Origin: an uncultured Gemmatimonadota bacterium | Lineage (GTDB): Bacteria; Gemmatimonadota; Gemmatimonadetes; Longimicrobiales; Longimicrobiaceae | DNA: 55,076 nt | Assembly (NCBI GenBank): GCA_902805735.1 | Contig: CADCTW010000097.1 | Location: 1 to 55,076, forward strand | Reading direction: 5' to 3' | Shown here: positions 15,471-22,920 of the stretch, piece by piece | Numbering within the stretch: position 1 is the first letter of the stretch | Layout: each line of letters starts with the position of its first letter | Program-made: the position numbers and the translations under genes | Notes under the pieces: generated by a model | What the model saw: the letters and a program-made list of their open reading frames with translations, nothing else | The model's database searches: none | Told to the model about the DNA's origin: nothing

Positions 15471-15763
15471 GCTGCCTCCTCGGCGCGGGCCAGGACAGCG
15501 GCGAGCACGTCGGCGGGACTGACGTCGGCGAACTCCCCATCCGGACCCCAGATGTGCTTGCCGAGCACCTGCACCGGGTCGTCGGTGAACAGGGCGTCTA
15601 GGGCGGCGGCGACGGCGGCCTTCCATGAGCTCGACACTGGGAGATTCTGGCTGCACGCTGAGAAGCGGGCCTCGCGGGCCTCTTTCGCCACGTGCTCAGG
15701 GACGAGGTTCCAGCCCGCAGCGAAGCCGAGGACCGAGCACCCCAGGAACACAGCAGCGCTCAT
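15467..15763 (-). CDS. Membrane-anchored LAAVLARA-family small protein
   Basis: A 98-residue protein begun at ATG 15763 (ATGA overlap). Residues 3-20 are a likely membrane segment or signal (A-A-V-F-L-G-C-S-V-L-G-F-A-A-G-W). The C-terminal 55 residues, A-L-D-A-L-F-T-D-D-P-V ... V-L-A-A-V-L-A-R-A, are shared with the proteins at 22022-22279 and 27566-27895. The three form a paralogous family inside this genome; the membrane segment is unique to this member. Function unknown. Confidence 0.6.
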   Translation of the reverse strand: MSAAVFLGCSVLGFAAGWNLVPEHVAKEAREARFSACSQNLPVSSSWKAAVAAALDALFTDDPVQVLGKHIWGPDGEFADVSPADVLAAVLARAEEAA

Positions 15764-16050
15764 GCTGCCCGCTCTTCGTCGCGCCTGCTCACCGCGGGTT
15801 CGTTCGTCCACTCCCACAACCTCCTGAGCAACAGCACACGACGAGCGGCGGGCGCGAACCGAGCGAGGCGCCGCCTTCGCAACAACGGCGGGGTGTAGCC
15901 GTCCAAGCGAGCTAGGACCGAGTTGGTGATGGCGAGCCGGGCGGACGGGAAGTTCTCTCCGACCTCGATGAGGGGCCGGCCTTTCCCGACAATGAAGACG
16001 TTGTCGAACACGGCCCGCTCAGGGTCGATGCTGCTGTCGTTGCTGCTCAT
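15760..16050 (-). CDS. Small protein, unknown
   Basis: A 96-residue protein. The N-terminal half has short strands (A-V-F-D-N-V-F-I-V-G-K-G-R-P-L-I-E-V-G) and the C-terminal half is Arg/Leu-rich and helical. It overlaps both the helicase gene upstream and the membrane gene downstream by 4 bases. No family recognised; association with replication is suggested only by position. Confidence 0.5.
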   Translation of the reverse strand: MSSNDSSIDPERAVFDNVFIVGKGRPLIEVGENFPSARLAITNSVLARLDGYTPPLLRRRRLARFAPAARRVLLLRRLWEWTNEPAVSRRDEERAA

Positions 16051-17384
16051 GCCGCCAACTCTCTTTCGTCTGATTCGGTGCCTGGGTTGAACCGTTGGTG
16101 CTCGCCGTCGAACACGACGACCTCACCACCAAGCTTGCCGCCCCTGCATTTCGCGAAGCGCACGATCCCGACGTCGAGCGCCTCCAGGGTCTTCGGGTCC
16201 TGCTTGCGCCACACGAACAGCACGTTGTCGGCGATCTCCCCGAGGCTCCCGGTGTCCTTCAGGTCGACGATGGACGGCATCGGGAACCGGCCACTGTCGA
16301 CGGCCCTGGCGCGGTTGACGTGAGCGCAAACAATCACGTGCCGACCGGGGCCGTCCTTCGCTAGACGGTCGAACTCGTTGACGGCGTCGTCGAGGACCTC
16401 GTGGCGCTTCTTGCCGTTGTCGCTCCTGAGGCGCTGCAGGATGTCGACGCCGACCACGTCATAGGCTTGCCGGCGGGCGTGCTGGCAGATCCGGGCGGCA
16501 GTCCAGCCGCTGCACTTCACGATGTCGATGTGGTCGCGCTGCATCCCCTCGAGGACCCTCGCGGCGTCCCGTTCGGTGAGCCGGTGGGCGCCGGCCTCAG
16601 CCTCCTGGAGCACGCTCAGGGACACCCCGGAGAGGCGGGCGGTGATGCGCAGGGTGCGCTCGTCGGGCTCCATCTCGTTCAAGTACAGCGCGACGCGGCG
16701 ACCCTCGGCCCACATGCCTTCGAGAGCACCGTCCAGCAGACAGCTCTTCCCGTGGCTCGGAGGACCGGCCATCACCGTCAGGTGCCCGCGGCGAGCTCCA
16801 CCCCTGGACAGGCTGTTCAGGCGCCCCAGCGGCCAAGCGAACCGCTCCACATGCCGGCCGCCCTGCAACGCCTCCATCAGCCCGGTGCTGCGGTCATCCG
16901 GCGTGAACACGGCCTTCGCCTGGGTGCGTTGCACCGTCTCCCCGAGGCGCTCCTCAGCGTGCCGCCACTCAGCGGGAACGCGGCGCTGAGCGGCCGCGAG
17001 GAGCGCCGTGGCCTTCACGGCGTTCGCGCGCCACGCCGCGTTGCGCTTCACCGAGCTGACGGCGTCGTTGAACGCGGCTGGGCGGTCCACGCCATATGTG
17101 TCGGCGGTCATGTGGTCGATCGCCTGCCGTCCACCCGCGGCTTCGAGGTTGCCGTCGCGGTGCAGGATCTCGCTGACGCTGTGGACGGTGGGGTGGCCGC
17201 CACGGTCGCTGATCTCAGCCATCGCGGCCCACATGTGCTGGTGCGCGGGGTGCGCGAAGTGCTCGACGCCCAGGCCGTTGTCCAACGCTTTGCGGTGGAA
17301 CGCGGTGACGATCAGGCACGACGCGATCAGCGACCGTTCATGGTCACTGTCGGTCCACGCGCTCTGTTCGAGCGGGTCGGTCAC
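16047..17384 (-). CDS. dnaB: DnaB-like replicative helicase
   Basis: A 445-residue protein starting at GTG 17384. Residues 10-125 match the DnaB N-terminal helical domain (E-R-S-L-I-A-S-C-L-I ... H-P-A-H-Q-H-M-W-A-A-M). The C-terminal RecA-type motor has Walker A G-P-P-S-H-G-K-S (207-214), then D-I-L-Q-R-L as the Walker B region and a C-A-H-V-N-R sensor-like line. As a hexamer it unwinds the phage replication fork. It lies 320 bases downstream of the probable helicase loader/initiator gene, forming a replication pair. The phosphate loop is slightly unusual (P-P-S-H-G-K-S). Confidence 0.85.
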   Translation of the reverse strand: MTDPLEQSAWTDSDHERSLIASCLIVTAFHRKALDNGLGVEHFAHPAHQHMWAAMAEISDRGGHPTVHSVSEILHRDGNLEAAGGRQAIDHMTADTYGVDRPAAFNDAVSSVKRNAAWRANAVKATALLAAAQRRVPAEWRHAEERLGETVQRTQAKAVFTPDDRSTGLMEALQGGRHVERFAWPLGRLNSLSRGGARRGHLTVMAGPPSHGKSCLLDGALEGMWAEGRRVALYLNEMEPDERTLRITARLSGVSLSVLQEAEAGAHRLTERDAARVLEGMQRDHIDIVKCSGWTAARICQHARRQAYDVVGVDILQRLRSDNGKKRHEVLDDAVNEFDRLAKDGPGRHVIVCAHVNRARAVDSGRFPMPSIVDLKDTGSLGEIADNVLFVWRKQDPKTLEALDVGIVRFAKCRGGKLGGEVVVFDGEHQRFNPGTESDERELAA

Positions 17385-17477
17385 TCAGACACCGAAGGGG
17401 CTGCGCGTGTTGGTCGGAGCCTGCCAAATGGCGTCCGGTACGACCTGGACCGCGTCGCTTCTGTCAGATCTGGGCAT
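17385..17477 (-). CDS. 30-residue ORF between replication genes
   Basis: A short ORF from ATG 17477, preceded by GGGAGG with six-base spacing, stopping directly against the helicase GTG start. It overlaps the end of the upstream 80-residue gene by 14 bases. The good ribosome site and exact abutment suggest it is translated, perhaps to couple ribosomes onto the helicase start. No recognisable fold. Confidence 0.4.
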   Translation of the reverse strand: MPRSDRSDAVQVVPDAIWQAPTNTRSPFGV

Positions 17478-17706
17478 CGGAGTCCTCCCAGCCAGCCATC
17501 AGAGACAGGTCGTCAAGCGCGTCCTCAAGCCACTCGATTACGTCGGCTGCATCGTCCCCACGTTCGATGGCTGCGATGGCGCGCTTGACGTTGCGGCCCG
17601 GGCTGACGGCCCGCCACCGGTAGCCCTCGCAACGGATGCACTTGAAGTCGACCATGACCGTGGTTCCCGGGTTGACGTAGACCGACTCGGCCTTGGGTTC
17701 GCTCAT
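17464..17706 (-). CDS. Small Cys-pair acidic protein, unknown
   Basis: An 80-residue protein. C-I-R-C at residues 23-26 follows a strand-like start, and the C-terminal half is an acidic helix (I-E-W-L-E-D-A-L-D-D-L). It lies between the helicase loader and DnaB-like genes, overlapping the loader by 4 bases. A single CxxC could take part in metal binding with another chain. No family recognised. Confidence 0.5.
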   Translation of the reverse strand: MSEPKAESVYVNPGTTVMVDFKCIRCEGYRWRAVSPGRNVKRAIAAIERGDDAADVIEWLEDALDDLSLMAGWEDSDAQI

Positions 17707-18611
17707 CGCGGTCCCACCCAGATGCTCAGGTCGCCGTCACTGTCATCGACCACGCCAGGCACCGCCGCAAGACGACGAGGCGGCATAGCCGTCACCTGAG
17801 AGCACCGATCGCGATACGTCCTGACGAGATCCTTCCGCTTCGTCTTCGCGCCGCCGCCGTCGAGCCAGTAGTCGCAGAACTCACCGATCAGGCGAGGGTG
17901 ATCGTGCTCCGGGAAGTCGGCGACGAGCGAGCCGACACGACGACGCAACACCGGGCCGGAGCCTTTCTGCTCGGCGAGGCGGGAGAGCCTGAGATGGACC
18001 TGGGCGGCGACGAGACGCAACGGCTCAGGGAGCTCATCGGGCCAATCGTCGTCGTTTCCCCCCACACCCCCCTTCTCCCCGTCCCCTAGCCCGTCCCTAG
18101 GAGTGTCTGGCGACACTCGACCGACAGTCGCCGAATCCGAGGAAACATCGGAAGACTCTTGAGTGTCGCCGACAGTCTCCTGACCCTCTGCCGACAGTCC
18201 CGACAGTGCGTCGCGCAGAAGCGCCCACCGCGATGTCGGCGCACCGTACTCAGCGAGGAAGGCGACCCGGTAAGGGTGATCCGCCGACACCTTTGCGACG
18301 TGCGCGACGATGCTCTTGGCGATGTTCTCCGTCTTCTGGCGTAGACGCTTCACGCGTGAGCGGACCCAGACCACCTTGCCGTCGTAGAACGCGAAACGGT
18401 GCGCCTCGAGCTCGGCGAACGCCTCGTCGAGTTCTTCGCCGCGTAGGCCGGTCTCGGCTGCGATGAGGCCCCGGGTGACGCGGTAGACGCCGCTCATGTT
18501 GCAGCGGGGGTTCGTCCACGTCCACACGTACAGGTAGCGGGCGGTGGGGGAGAGCTCGGCGACGTCGGGGTCACTCCAGAACTCGCTATCGAAGTCCTCT
18601 GAGCGGCTCAC
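17703..18611 (-). CDS. Replication initiator / helicase-loader-like protein
   Basis: A 302-residue protein from GTG 18611. Residues 1-125 look like the winged-helix N-terminal domain of phage replisome organisers (F-W-S-D-P-D-V-A-E-L-S-P-T-A-R-Y-L-Y-V-W). A Ser/Asp/Gly-rich linker (about 145-190) follows, and then a helical C-terminal domain (about 195-285) like DnaD-type loaders. Such proteins bind the origin and bring the helicase to DNA. The DnaB-like gene lies just downstream, and the HNH gene upstream overlaps by 4 bases. The origin itself is not identifiable by eye. Confidence 0.7.
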   Translation of the reverse strand: MSRSEDFDSEFWSDPDVAELSPTARYLYVWTWTNPRCNMSGVYRVTRGLIAAETGLRGEELDEAFAELEAHRFAFYDGKVVWVRSRVKRLRQKTENIAKSIVAHVAKVSADHPYRVAFLAEYGAPTSRWALLRDALSGLSAEGQETVGDTQESSDVSSDSATVGRVSPDTPRDGLGDGEKGGVGGNDDDWPDELPEPLRLVAAQVHLRLSRLAEQKGSGPVLRRRVGSLVADFPEHDHPRLIGEFCDYWLDGGGAKTKRKDLVRTYRDRCSQVTAMPPRRLAAVPGVVDDSDGDLSIWVGPR

Positions 18612-19192
18612 GCGGCTGCCTTATAGCTGGCTTTTTTGCATCGCTCCGAGCAGAAGAGCCGCGGACGTCCACGGCCAGGCGTGGGAGGCGGGAGTGACTC
18701 GCCACAGATCTTGCACGTCGTCCGACGAGCCGGAGGAGGGGCCCCTCCTGCCCTAGTGGCCCACGGCTTGCAGATTCTGCACCTAGTGCGATCCTTGATC
18801 CCGGCTTCAGGCAGCTCGTGACCGTTCTCGCAATGCGTCCTGATCGGCATGGCTCGGCGAACGTTCTCCTCTGCGGTGACTACTTCCAGGTGCGCAGGGT
18901 TTACGCAGGCCCTCACGCGACAGAGATGGTCGAGCGTCATGCCCTTCGGGATCGGGCCTACGAGTTCGGTGTAGGCAACGCGATGGGCGAGCCGGGGAAC
19001 CCGGCCAATGCCAAACGACCCGTACCCATTGCATGAGCGGGCCGTCCAGAGCCAGCATGTGTCGGTCTTCTGGACCTTGGCCCAGAACAACTCGCGCTGA
19101 TTCTGGTTGAGCGGCGGGATTGGGCGTCCCGACAGGGGGCCTCTAGAGGTGACGACGCCCGTGGCGTCGTGTAGGCTGTACTTCAACTGCAT
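18608..19192 (-). CDS. HNH homing-type endonuclease (AP-type, zinc ribbons at C-terminus)
   Basis: A 194-residue protein from ATG 19192 (GGAG upstream); a coupled GTG at 19342 would add 50 poorly structured residues. Core: C-W-L-W near 41, G-Y-G-S-F, A-H-R-V-A-Y, then the nuclease line T-L-D-H-L-C-R-V-R-A-C-V-N-P-A-H-L-E. It ends with Cys pairs (C-R-I-C, C-K-I-C) and C-S-E-R-C-K-K. It is one of four closely related HNH genes here (also 23376, 25355, 28267). It lies between the C5 methyltransferase and the replication initiator, and is probably a free-standing homing endonuclease. Confidence 0.85.
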   Translation of the reverse strand: MQLKYSLHDATGVVTSRGPLSGRPIPPLNQNQRELFWAKVQKTDTCWLWTARSCNGYGSFGIGRVPRLAHRVAYTELVGPIPKGMTLDHLCRVRACVNPAHLEVVTAEENVRRAMPIRTHCENGHELPEAGIKDRTRCRICKPWATRAGGAPPPARRTTCKICGESLPPPTPGRGRPRLFCSERCKKASYKAAA

Positions 19193-19338
19193 GGGAGCTC
19201 CGATCTCCTGTGCATGACGGCCTCGCGGATCTGCCAAGAACGCGGGGCCGTCGCTATGTATGGGGAGCCCGTATCTTCCCACACTGACTGGACGCGAACT
19301 GCCGTGTACGCGGGTGTTCGTCGCGCTGTTTGCGGGGC

Positions 19339-20016
19339 TCACGCGGCCTCCTCGCGTTTGTGGTGGATCGCGGCGAGCAGGTAGGAGCCGACGTGCTCGC
19401 AATACGCGGGTGGGATGGCCTCCGAGAGTTCGTCGTCGGTCATCCAGTCGATGCCCATAGCCGCTGGCCACTCGTGCTTGCCTCCCGCGTTGCCGTAGAC
19501 CTGCACGACCTTCGCCAGCCGCGCCTCACCGTTGGGGCGCCAGCCCGTCCAGAACTTCTCCTTGTTGTGCAAGTGGTGAGCGCACGGCGACGACATCACG
19601 GGGAACGAGCACTCGAACAAGCGGTGGCGGCGCACGGCGAGGCCGAAGCTTGAGCCGCATAGCCGGATGGGGTCGTGTAGGTGCCGTAGCGCGTCCGGGA
19701 CGTTCTCGATGACGTATGGCAAGCCTGCCTCGACGAGCAGCGCGCGTGTTGCTGAGATCAGGTCGGTGTGGGTGTGCTCGCGGCCCATCGCTTCGTTTGC
19801 GCGCGTCAGGTTGAGGTAGCCCTGGCACGGCGGGCTGGCGTGTATCGCGTCGAACCCGGTGGGCGGGTAGGTGAGCGCGTCGGCCTGATGGAACTCGAAC
19901 GGGTAGTTGGGCTGCGGGCGATGGTCGACGCCGACGACGTCGAACCCGGCGCGGTGGTAGCCGACGGAGCATCCGCCGGCGCCGCAGAACAGGTCGAGGA
20001 GGCGCGGGCGACTCAC
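19339..20016 (-). CDS. dcm: C5-cytosine DNA methyltransferase
   Basis: A 225-residue methyltransferase from GTG 20016. Motif I D-L-F-C-G-A-G-G (8-15) binds AdoMet, motif IV P-P-C-Q-G-Y carries the catalytic Cys (C64), and motif VI is E-N-V (104-106). It is short for the family, as phage orphan enzymes often are, with a small target-recognition region. No restriction endonuclease of the same system is visible, so it probably protects phage DNA from host restriction or marks it for regulation. It overlaps the resolvase gene upstream by 4 bases. Confidence 0.9.
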   Translation of the reverse strand: MSRPRLLDLFCGAGGCSVGYHRAGFDVVGVDHRPQPNYPFEFHQADALTYPPTGFDAIHASPPCQGYLNLTRANEAMGREHTHTDLISATRALLVEAGLPYVIENVPDALRHLHDPIRLCGSSFGLAVRRHRLFECSFPVMSSPCAHHLHNKEKFWTGWRPNGEARLAKVVQVYGNAGGKHEWPAAMGIDWMTDDELSEAIPPAYCEHVGSYLLAAIHHKREEAA

Positions 20017-20486
20017 GCGGCCTCCCTGCGTGCTGCGCCGCTCAGCACGAGCGCGGCGTCCGCTGCTGCGAGCGCGTCCGCCTCATCCTGCGAGGTCCCG
20101 GTCCACCCGAGCAGGCGCGCGTGCAACACGAGGCGCTCCTTGCGCGAAGGGGCCGGCGGGGCCTTGATGAGCCGGTCGAGCTCCGCGGGGCCGAGCACGA
20201 TGACCGGGCACTTGAGCGTGGACCGGGCGGCTTCGAGGAGAACGCCGTAGCTGGCCATGAGGCTGGCGTTGGTGTGCCGGGTGCTCGGACGCTCCACAAC
20301 GCAAGCCCACGTACCTTCGTCGCTGATGGGGGCAAGCCACGCCCGGGCGCCCACCCGGAGGGCGGTGAGGCGGTCCGGGAGATCCCCGGTCACGGTGAGG
20401 GTCGTGGTGCGGATGCTGCCGTCGTGGCGGATGGCGGCCAGGCCGGTGTCGTAGGACGCAGGGTCGATGCCGACGACGAAGGTCAC
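20013..20486 (-). CDS. RuvC-like Holliday junction resolvase
   Basis: A 157-residue protein from GTG 20486. It has an RNase-H-like fold with the acidic set expected for RuvC-type nucleases: G-I-D-P (D8), V-V-E-R-P (E65) and D-E-A-D-A (D134, E135, D137). It would cut branched DNA formed in recombination and replication before packaging. It lies in a DNA-metabolism stretch with two methyltransferases. Confidence 0.8.
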   Translation of the reverse strand: MTFVVGIDPASYDTGLAAIRHDGSIRTTTLTVTGDLPDRLTALRVGARAWLAPISDEGTWACVVERPSTRHTNASLMASYGVLLEAARSTLKCPVIVLGPAELDRLIKAPPAPSRKERLVLHARLLGWTGTSQDEADALAAADAALVLSGAARREAA

Positions 20487-20749
20487 GCGTCAAGCGCCTT
20501 GCGTGCGACCTGAGCGATGAACTCGATCTTGTGCTCGGGCGTCGCACCGTTGGCGCAGCAGACACGGATGCGCTCAAGCGCCTCGCGGTACTCGTCACGC
20601 TCCATGGTCAGAGCAGACAGCACCTCATCGTGGCCGAGTTCGCAGCGGAAGCAGCCCGGCACGATGGTTCGGTGATCGTGCGGCGCGCCGGTCAGCCCGC
20701 CCCCGCCGACGATGATGTGGTCCCCGATCTGGGGGTCACGTCGCGGCAT
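20483..20749 (-). CDS. Small Cys-containing protein, unknown
   Basis: An 88-residue protein from ATG 20749 with a strong GGGAGG site. The N-terminal half is Gly-rich (I-V-G-G-G-G-L-T-G) with C-F-R-C-E, and the C-terminal half is helical (E-R-D-E-Y-R-E-A-L-E-R-I-R-V-C-C). Four Cys might bind a metal. It overlaps the resolvase by 4 bases and the next gene upstream by 14. No family recognised. Confidence 0.55.
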   Translation of the reverse strand: MPRRDPQIGDHIIVGGGGLTGAPHDHRTIVPGCFRCELGHDEVLSALTMERDEYREALERIRVCCANGATPEHKIEFIAQVARKALDA

Positions 20750-20984
20750 TGTGTTCCTCCCGCCTTGAAGGCTTTACAAGCAGGAGGCACGCGCTTACGA
20801 GCTCCGACCCGAACAGTTCCTCGAACTCGGTGAACGCCTCGTCGCTATCCATCCCGGGCGCGTCATCAACGATCTCGTTGTAGGCGTCCCAGATGAGTTT
20901 GTCCGCAAGCTTGATCATCCGCTCGCGAGTGAACAAGCGGACGTCGAAATCCCCGGGCTCGCTCTTGCCTGCTTCGGCGCTCAT
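20736..20984 (-). CDS. Small acidic helical protein, unknown
   Basis: An 82-residue protein begun at ATG 20984, which overlaps the stop of the 52-residue gene upstream; the long frame to 21227 is mostly shadow sequence. It is an acidic helix-rich protein (E-R-M-I-K-L-A-D-K-L-I-W-D-A-Y-N-E-I-V-D). No motif. Its 3-prime end runs 14 bases into the next gene, whose ribosome site lies inside it. Confidence 0.5.
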   Translation of the reverse strand: MSAEAGKSEPGDFDVRLFTRERMIKLADKLIWDAYNEIVDDAPGMDSDEAFTEFEELFGSELVSACLLLVKPSRREEHNAAT

Positions 20985-21139
20985 GCTCCCCACCGCCTCA
21001 ACAGCGCGCAGAAGTGATACGAAAACCCGAGCCGCCATGCGAGCCTGACGAGCGGTCCGCCGTACCGGATCTGCGGGATGTTCTGGCCGTGCCCGCACAT
21101 GCGCCGGATGCGAGCCCGGGAACGCCACGAGAAGGTCAC
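20981..21139 (-). CDS. 52-residue basic protein, unknown
   Basis: A short gene filling the gap between the adenine methyltransferase and the 82-residue gene. It starts at GTG 21139, overlapping the methyltransferase stop (GTGA), and ends at 20981, overlapping the next ATG. The product is basic and aromatic, with residues such as W-R-S-R-A-R-I-R-R-M-C-G-H-G near its N-terminus. Tight overlaps at both ends support that it is translated. Confidence 0.55.
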   Translation of the reverse strand: MTFSWRSRARIRRMCGHGQNIPQIRYGGPLVRLAWRLGFSYHFCALLRRWGA

Positions 21140-21750
21140 GCGGCAGCCTCCCCGGGTGCGCGTAGGCCGGGGATCGTGACGGTCCCGAGGCTGCCGTCCC
21201 CGGCGTAATCCCAGCCGAAGCGAGCACGGCGAGCGAAGAGTTCGACGTAGGGGCCGGGTGACGCCTGCTCGACCATGTCTATGAAGGCATCGGGTTTTCG
21301 GCTATGCGCCTTGCCCATCCGCTTCCAGTTGAACCAGCACGAGTCGAAGCGCTGCAGGGACTTGAGCGAGCCGCATCGCGCGAACAGCACATACTCGACG
21401 TTCTGGGCCCACGTCCCGCCGGGCCCTTGACCCATCGGCGTCTTCGCCCAGACAAGCGTCTGCGAGTAGGTGAAGCCCCACGCCTTGACGACCTCGAAGG
21501 CGTCGGGGAGGTAGCGGTTGGTCGTCCACAGGTACAGGTGCGCGTGGTCCTCAACCATCGCCGCTACGGGCAGTGCCTTGATCGCATCGACCGTCATCCC
21601 GGCGTAGGGCATGGGCGTGCGCCGATTACGGTCCCACTCAACTCCCACCCGTGCCGCACGCTTCGCTGCCTGCGCCATCTGTGAGCCGACCGGCCAGCCC
21701 TGGGGGTAACTCCATGGTGGGTCGGCGACGATGGTGCGGTAGCCGCTCAT
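21136..21750 (-). CDS. MT-A70-type N6-adenine DNA methyltransferase
   Basis: A 204-residue protein with the catalytic D-P-P-W (10-13) near the N-terminus, the MT-A70 layout. It also has Y-L-W-T-T-N (about 72-77) and a K-T-P-M-G-Q-G region. The C-terminal part carries H-S-R-K-P-D and V-E-L-F-A-R-R, as in the family. It would methylate adenine in phage DNA. With the C5 enzyme 1.1 kb downstream it makes a two-enzyme DNA-marking set, probably against host restriction. It overlaps the upstream gene by 4 bases. Confidence 0.88.
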   Translation of the reverse strand: MSGYRTIVADPPWSYPQGWPVGSQMAQAAKRAARVGVEWDRNRRTPMPYAGMTVDAIKALPVAAMVEDHAHLYLWTTNRYLPDAFEVVKAWGFTYSQTLVWAKTPMGQGPGGTWAQNVEYVLFARCGSLKSLQRFDSCWFNWKRMGKAHSRKPDAFIDMVEQASPGPYVELFARRARFGWDYAGDGSLGTVTIPGLRAPGEAAA

Positions 21751-22010
21751 GCGGCGCCCTCGAAATGCTGTCGCCGTCCAGCTCGGGATGCTGCAAAAAG
21801 CTGTAGCCAGCTCCGGCTCCTGCGCGAACTCCCTGCAAACCGCGTGCGCGGTCCTGCGCGGTGTTGCGGGGCGTTTCGCCAGGCCCCGCCTACGGTTTCG
21901 CGGTCCTGCGGGAGGGTTGATGCAGTCGGGGCGGATGGTTTCACAGACGCGAAACTCGTGTGTTCATGCGGCCCGTGGGACGGGCGGCTGTCAGGAAGCT
22001 GCACGCTCAT
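21747..22010 (-). CDS. Small basic protein, unknown
   Basis: An 87-residue protein begun at ATG 22010 with GGAGGG in front. It is Ser/Arg/Pro-rich, probably disordered at the N-terminus and basic at the C-terminus (F-A-G-S-S-R-R-S-R-S-W-L). Its first bases are identical to those at the start of the 40-residue ORF at 22798-22920 (both begin M-S-V-Q-L), suggesting a recombination joint. No family recognised. Confidence 0.5.
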   Translation of the reverse strand: MSVQLPDSRPSHGPHEHTSFASVKPSAPTASTLPQDRETVGGAWRNAPQHRAGPRTRFAGSSRRSRSWLQLFAASRAGRRQHFEGAA

Positions 22011-22021
22011 CGCTCGCCCTC

Positions 22022-22279
22022 CTACGCGCGGGCCAGGACGGCGGCGAGAACTTCGGAGGGACGGACGGTGGCCGTCATGTCCCGGTCGCTCATGTGGACG
22101 GACACGTCGTAGACCTCCACCGGCTCGTCGTTGAACAGCGCGCCCAGGGCGGCGGCGATGGCGCGGCGGGCCAAGGCTTCGGCCTCCGCGGCGCCACGAC
22201 CGCCCGTCCGAGCCGGGTACATCGCGTCAAGCGCAGCCTCCACGACGTGCTCCGGAATGCTCGCGGGGTCAGTCGGCAT
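22022..22279 (-). CDS. PTDPAS/LAAVLARA modular small protein
   Basis: An 85-residue protein with AAGGAGG upstream of ATG 22279. The N-terminal module M-P-T-D-P-A-S-I-P-E-H-V-V is shared with 22269-22541 and 27566-27895. The C-terminal module A-A-A-L-G-A-L-F-N-D-E-P-V ... V-L-A-A-V-L-A-R-A is shared with 15467-15763 and 27566-27895. It has no Cys motif, unlike the 27566 relative. Function is unknown; a small adaptor or regulator is possible. Confidence 0.6.
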   Translation of the reverse strand: MPTDPASIPEHVVEAALDAMYPARTGGRGAAEAEALARRAIAAALGALFNDEPVEVYDVSVHMSDRDMTATVRPSEVLAAVLARA

Positions 22280-22541
22280 GGTGTTCCTCCTTGGCTCCTG
22301 CGTACTCACGCCGAACGGAGTCCATGATCGCGTCGCAGACGTCCTGCGCCCACTCGGGATTGATCCCGTCGTCGCTGATGGCCGCCAGAACGCGCTCGCG
22401 TAAGGTCGGGGGCGGATAGCCGAAGTGTCGGGCGTGCTCCACCCGGCAGTTCTCGCAGCCAGGCCGATAGATCACCCCGTCGTGATCACAGGGTTCTGTG
22501 GTGACGTGTTCCGGCATGCTCGCGGGGTCAGTCGACATCAC
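22269..22541 (-). CDS. PTDPAS-module small protein with Cys/His residues
   Basis: A 90-residue protein (GTG 22541 or ATG 22538) starting M-S-T-D-P-A-S-M-P-E-H-V, the same N-terminal module as its neighbour. A C-D-H-D-G ... C-E-N-C line (residues about 18-33) could bind zinc. The C-terminal half is a helical segment (R-E-R-V-L-A-A-I-S-D-D-G) distantly like the other modules. It overlaps the upstream gene by 4 bases. No family recognised. Confidence 0.55.
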   Translation of the reverse strand: MMSTDPASMPEHVTTEPCDHDGVIYRPGCENCRVEHARHFGYPPPTLRERVLAAISDDGINPEWAQDVCDAIMDSVRREYAGAKEEHHAD

Positions 22542-22801
22542 GCGCCCCTCCCCATGCGACGCTGTACGTGCGGCGGGCCGAACTCGCGCTCCGCATGAAC
22601 AGGCAGGCGCCGGTCATCAGCTTCGGCCAGATCGGCGCCTGGCCTTGTGAAGGCACTAACCTCCCCGTGGCGGGGGCAGTAACCGTCGTAAGTGCAGTGC
22701 TCGCAGCGACCCACGAACTCCCCGCCCCCGGTGTGCTCGCGTATCGGGCATGGGCCAGTCAACTGCACATCAGGCTCATGTCGCCGCCATCGTCGGATCA
22801 C
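22538..22801 (-). CDS. Small zinc-finger-like protein
   Basis: An 87-residue protein begun at GTG 22801, which overlaps the stop of the integrase-tail ORF. It has C-P-I-R-E-H (about 19-24) and C-E-H-C ... C-P-R-H (about 35-46), a His/Cys set that could bind one or two zinc ions. The rest is charged. A longer reading frame to 22960 is not protein-like upstream of this start. Function unknown. Confidence 0.55.
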   Translation of the reverse strand: MIRRWRRHEPDVQLTGPCPIREHTGGGEFVGRCEHCTYDGYCPRHGEVSAFTRPGADLAEADDRRLPVHAEREFGPPHVQRRMGRGA

Positions 22802-22920
22802 GCGCCCCGCCTTTCCTTGAGTTGTGCGATGTCCCCGTCTGCGTAGCCGTCCATGGCGACCCGGACCCTGGCGCGCGAGATAGCGGAGTCCGCGTGCCCG
22901 TACGCAAGCTGCACGCTCAT
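22798..22920 (-). CDS. 40-residue copy of the integrase C-terminal tail
   Basis: A free-standing ORF from ATG 22920 with GGAGG six bases upstream, overlapping the neighbours at both ends (ATGA at 22917-22920, GTGA at 22798-22801). Residues 7-20 (Y-G-H-A-D-S-A-I-S-R-A-R-V-R) are identical to residues 318-331 of the integrase at 23956-25008, and the following D-G-Y-x-x-G-D continues the match. It includes the position of the integrase catalytic tyrosine but no other part of the enzyme. It could be a remnant of a second integrase or an accessory peptide. Confidence 0.6.
   Translation of the reverse strand: MSVQLAYGHADSAISRARVRVAMDGYADGDIAQLKERRGA

Noticed and set aside
17385-17463. Replication origin in the gap between helicase genes
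   Set aside because: No iterons or AT-rich stretch were seen; a 30-residue ORF with a ribosome site accounts for the gap.
19193-19342. 50-residue N-terminal extension of the HNH protein at 18608
   Set aside because: It is in frame and coupled at GTG 19342, but has no conserved pattern, while ATG 19192 has a ribosome site and matches the paralogues' length. It is kept only as an alternative.
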